A stretch of 7,889 nt of DNA. Source: Euryarchaeota archaeon UBA111. Lineage in GTDB: Archaea > Thermoplasmatota > Poseidoniia > Poseidoniales > Poseidoniaceae. Shown piece by piece: positions 5,425-7,889 of the stretch; the stretch's first letter is position 1; each line of letters begins with the position of its first letter. The stretch lies in assembly GCA_002506025.1 (NCBI GenBank), contig DAWS01000015.1, positions 1 to 7,889 on the forward strand. The letters are read 5' to 3'. Under the pieces are notes generated by a model. That model did no database searches. It had not been told where the DNA came from and saw nothing but the letters and a program-made list of their open reading frames with translations. Both the position numbers and the translations under genes were made by a program.

Positions 5425-6864
5425 TCAGTCATCTTTTACACATATATTGGTTAATTCCGAAAAGAAGTTGAGCGACCAATCACCACCTTCCCGTCCAACG
5501 CCGGAATTTTTTACTCCTCCGAAGGGTGTTCTTAGGTCTCTATGCAACCATGTATTCACCCATAAAATGCCACTCTCAACTTGTTCTGCCACCGCTTTCC
5601 CACGTTCAGTATCTGAAGTCCAGACAGAACCCGCAAGGCCATATTGAGTGAGGTTTGCCATGTCTATTGCCTCTTCGTCCGAACTGAAACGGTGAATTGT
5701 TGCAACTGGTCCAAATATCTCCTCTGTTGCGCAGCGTGAATCTATGGGAATCCTGTCAATCAGTGTGGGGGCGATAAACGCTCCATCCGCATTTGGCTTT
5801 GGTAGTGATAGTTGCTTGCCACCAGTGAGTATCCTGCCATGCTCATTGGCTGCTAAATCTATGTAAGACAAGATTTTATTCATGTGTTCTTGAGAGATTA
5901 CTGAACCTATGTCGGTATCCGTCAATTGTGGATTTCCTACTGTCATATTGCTCACCTCGGAAACCAACTTTTCGACAAATTCATCGTATATTGCATCAGC
6001 AACCAAAATTCTTGAACCGCACAAACAGACTTGACCTGAGTTGGTGAATGCTGCTCTTGCAGCACCTTGGGCAGCAATGGATAAGTCAGCATCATCCAGT
6101 ATAATCGTAGCGTTTTTTCCCCCCAACTCAAGTGACAATTTTTTGAACATTGGGGCAGCTGTCGCAGCAACGATTTTACCGGTCGCAGTTCCACCAGTGA
6201 ACGAGATTGCACTTATCTTTGGATGCTCGACAATAGCTTGACCAACGATGCTACCAAGGCCGTGCACAATGTTAATCACACCTTTTGGGAAGTTAATCGA
6301 ATCTAATACTTCGCATAATAAATTGGCCGTGAGGGGCGTCAGTTCGCTCGGTTTGGCAACTATAGTATTGCCCATAACCAAAGCAGGGGCAATTTTCCAG
6401 GTGAGTAAGTACAACGGTAGATTCCACGGAGTGATTAATCCAACAGTGCCTACCGGTTTACGGATTACATAATTGGTTGCGTCGGCCATTTCAAAGCGCA
6501 ATTCGGCCAAATTCTCCGCATGGTCGGCAAAAAAGGTGAAATTACTCACGCTTCGATTTGCATCAACTCGTTCAGCAAGTTTGACTGGTTTTCCTGTGTC
6601 GATACTTTCTAACATTGCAATCTCAGACTTTCGTAAATCAAGGGCAGCAGCAATCTTTCTCAGCCAATCAATTCTCTCATTTAGCGGTGTAGTTGACCAA
6701 ATGGGTTGAGCATTGGTAGCAGATTTGACTGCCAATTCCACATCCTCAGCGGTTGATTCAGGAATCTGTGCAATAACGATGTTTTCTGCTGGGTTTAGAT
6801 TTTCTAGATAGTTACCATGAAACGGCGGTATGAATTTACCTTCGATATAATTCTCCAACTGCAA
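5425..6864 (-). CDS. amnC: 2-aminomuconate-6-semialdehyde dehydrogenase (NAD-dependent ALDH)
   Basis: A 479-aa aldehyde dehydrogenase expected to oxidise 2-aminomuconic 6-semialdehyde to 2-aminomuconate with NAD+, before the semialdehyde can cyclise spontaneously to picolinate. The ALDH core is complete: N148 in PWNLP, the cofactor-binding KPSE at 171-174, SFTGGTATGK (221-230), general base E246 in LELGGK, catalytic C280 in GQVC, and EEIFGP (381-386). Features pointing to the AMSDH/ALDH8 subgroup are the two substrate-carboxylate arginines expected there, R104 (NRSVSNF) and R445 (HRDLRTPFGG), and the C-terminal GVGREGGDWSLNFFSELTNICVK. Related enzymes (2-hydroxymuconic semialdehyde or betaine aldehyde dehydrogenase) remain possible, but AmnAB and an AmnD domain nearby favour this call. 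The start is a TTG at 6864, 5 nt after GAGGTG and 2 nt after the upstream stop. The N-terminus from there (ENYIEGKF) fits the family. Confidence 0.9.
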   Translation of the reverse strand: MQLENYIEGKFIPPFHGNYLENLNPAENIVIAQIPESTAEDVELAVKSATNAQPIWSTTPLNERIDWLRKIAAALDLRKSEIAMLESIDTGKPVKLAERVDANRSVSNFTFFADHAENLAELRFEMADATNYVIRKPVGTVGLITPWNLPLYLLTWKIAPALVMGNTIVAKPSELTPLTANLLCEVLDSINFPKGVINIVHGLGSIVGQAIVEHPKISAISFTGGTATGKIVAATAAPMFKKLSLELGGKNATIILDDADLSIAAQGAARAAFTNSGQVCLCGSRILVADAIYDEFVEKLVSEVSNMTVGNPQLTDTDIGSVISQEHMNKILSYIDLAANEHGRILTGGKQLSLPKPNADGAFIAPTLIDRIPIDSRCATEEIFGPVATIHRFSSDEEAIDMANLTQYGLAGSVWTSDTERGKAVAEQVESGILWVNTWLHRDLRTPFGGVKNSGVGREGGDWSLNFFSELTNICVKDD

Positions 6865-6866
6865 TA

Positions 6867-7889
6867 TTACACCTCAATGTCATAGGTCCATCGATCCTTG
6901 TCTGGATCCCATTCATCCCAAGTGTCAATATTGCTTAGTGATTCTACATATTTTGGCGGGACTATTCCAGGTACGATAAATGCTTTCTGACGGTGCAGAG
7001 GATATGGGTTTCGAAGGTCTATACCCAGCACGCCCAAGACAGCTCGAGCAACATACCATGTTGCCTGAGAATTCCATCCGTGAGCGATTTTGATAACAAC
7101 TCCTAGACCTTTTGGATAGTCAGGATGTTCAATGGCTAAGCCGAGTAAGCCATCTGCACCCTCTTTGGCAATTACCTTGCCTTCGCCTGCTTTGAGAATG
7201 GTTGAATCTAGGCGATTGAAGCCACCCACTAAATCTGGATGTCTGACCATTGCTTCCCATATCCAGTCATCATTTTTGTCTCTGACTAGACCTGCATAAA
7301 TCTGGGCCAGTTCTGCTACAGTGTTTGACACGGTTGGCAGTCCACAACCGTCCTTGGCTATTCTGAGTGGTTGCCAATCTTCGCCAAGGTATGTCCTAAT
7401 CTGCTCCATGTAGGCTTGGAATACTTGATGGCTTGGCAAGGTGTAACCTGCCCGGTTCCAACCCTTTTTGCGACATCCGTGGAGGATCGCCGAATGTTCC
7501 CCAGAACAGGTATGATACCATCTTCTAGGCCGACGGACTTGCCGCCCAAATTGAATCAAAGGGACGTCAAGCGGAGTAAGCATTAGCGGCCATTCCTCCT
7601 CAGAAAGCAGTGATTGCGCAGCAGCAACGTGCTCAGTATCACCATTGTGAGAGGCAACTGAAATCGCTTTCTGTTCCCAAGTTGCATCACTTAATTCGTC
7701 AGTGAATGCTTTCAACATAAATGGCTTCATCATCGACCGACCATAGCACAATACATTGCCTCCAAAAGAATGGATTACCTCATCGCCGTGTGACCAGGCC
7801 ACTGCTCCGTGAATCGTCGTTTCGGAAACTCCGTTGCGTCGATAATCAACTAACGGTTCCCAGTCTACTTGTCGCCCAGTCGCAATCCC
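6867..7889 (-). CDS. Asparaginase II family amidohydrolase (5' end beyond right edge)
   Basis: 340 residues are visible. The frame is open to the right edge with no ATG in it; a GTG at 7802 is too far downstream because family sequence (DYRRNGVSETTIHGAVAW) precedes it, so the true start lies outside the window. The family (PF06089; Rhizobium etli type) hydrolyses L-asparagine to aspartate and ammonia in the best-studied members. Counting from the first visible codon, likely active-site elements are the SxxK pair S52/K55 (RSMMKPF), S80 in ASHNG, zinc or substrate-site cysteines C128 (TCSGEHS) and C182 (DGCGLPT), and K242 (AKEGADG). The motif usually read as CSGK is CSGE here (E131), which may alter substrate choice. 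The gene sits 2 nt before the semialdehyde dehydrogenase and is very likely co-transcribed with it, so it might act on an amide linked to the aromatic pathway. That role is inference, and the exact substrate is unknown. Confidence 0.85.
   Translation of the reverse strand, partial: GIATGRQVDWEPLVDYRRNGVSETTIHGAVAWSHGDEVIHSFGGNVLCYGRSMMKPFMLKAFTDELSDATWEQKAISVASHNGDTEHVAAAQSLLSEEEWPLMLTPLDVPLIQFGRQVRRPRRWYHTCSGEHSAILHGCRKKGWNRAGYTLPSHQVFQAYMEQIRTYLGEDWQPLRIAKDGCGLPTVSNTVAELAQIYAGLVRDKNDDWIWEAMVRHPDLVGGFNRLDSTILKAGEGKVIAKEGADGLLGLAIEHPDYPKGLGVVIKIAHGWNSQATWYVARAVLGVLGIDLRNPYPLHRQKAFIVPGIVPPKYVESLSNIDTWDEWDPDKDRWTYDIEV
6870..6875 (-). promoter_or_regulatory. Ribosome binding site for the TTG-started dehydrogenase
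   Basis: GAGGTG on the minus strand is formed by the last two sense codons of the asparaginase-like gene. It lies 5 nt before the TTG at 6864, with the upstream TAA in between. It explains initiation at a rare start codon and implies translational coupling. Confidence 0.65.

Noticed and set aside
5952..6212. Minus-strand ORF of 86 aa inside the dehydrogenase
   Set aside because: It is another frame of the same strand within the ALDH catalytic core, which is plainly coding.
7371..7586. Plus-strand ORF of 71 aa opposite the asparaginase-like gene
   Set aside because: It is a shadow of a conserved coding region, with no domain and no regulatory signals.
1..7889. tRNA, rRNA, CRISPR array, insertion sequence or integration site
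   Set aside because: No clover-leaf, regularly spaced repeats, transposase-like frame or terminal inverted repeats were seen. Coding genes account for nearly all of the window.

Overview
The window holds part of a catabolic gene cluster for a nitrogen-bearing aromatic ring, mixed with a few housekeeping genes. Almost everything is read on the minus strand. The best-supported story is meta-cleavage of 2-aminophenol (or a close aminohydroxy-aromatic) by the Amn-type route: ring opening to 2-aminomuconic 6-semialdehyde (AmnB plus AmnA), oxidation to 2-aminomuconate (AmnC-type dehydrogenase), and deamination to 4-oxalocrotonate (AmnD, a RidA/YjgF-family deaminase). All three steps are encoded here. 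The AmnA-like subunit and the AmnD-like deaminase are fused into one polypeptide.

In the direction of transcription (right to left) the layout is as follows. A 5'-truncated asparaginase II family gene (7889 to 6867) lies 2 nt before an aminomuconate-semialdehyde dehydrogenase gene (6864 to 5425, TTG start). Next are a Lon substrate-binding-domain protein (5388 to 4666) and panB (4613 to 3792). A small five-span membrane protein sits on the opposite strand (3297 to 3797) and converges with panB with a 6-nt overlap. Beyond a short divergent promoter region come the catalytic dioxygenase subunit (3207 to 2311), the AmnA-AmnD fusion (2308 to 923) and an APC-family permease cut off by the left edge (794 to 1). 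The two minus-strand blocks look like separate or loosely linked operons, with the pathway split between them.

The later steps of the pathway (oxalocrotonate tautomerase and decarboxylase, hydratase, aldolase) and the enzyme that makes the aminophenol are not in the window. The permease may import the substrate or another amino compound. The asparaginase-like protein suggests that an amide is also hydrolysed nearby, but this is inference.

Organism: genes are tightly packed, GC is moderate (about 40-45% by eye), there are no introns, and several starts have good Shine-Dalgarno sites (AAGGAGG, GAGGTG, GAGGGTGAT). This is a prokaryote with a compact genome, and a free-living aquatic heterotroph would fit. 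From memory, the PanB protein resembles Bacteroidota-type PanB. The gene content would also suit a marine archaeon with many bacterial-type genes. The phylum cannot be settled from this sequence alone. No RNA genes, CRISPR arrays, insertion sequences or clear terminators were found.
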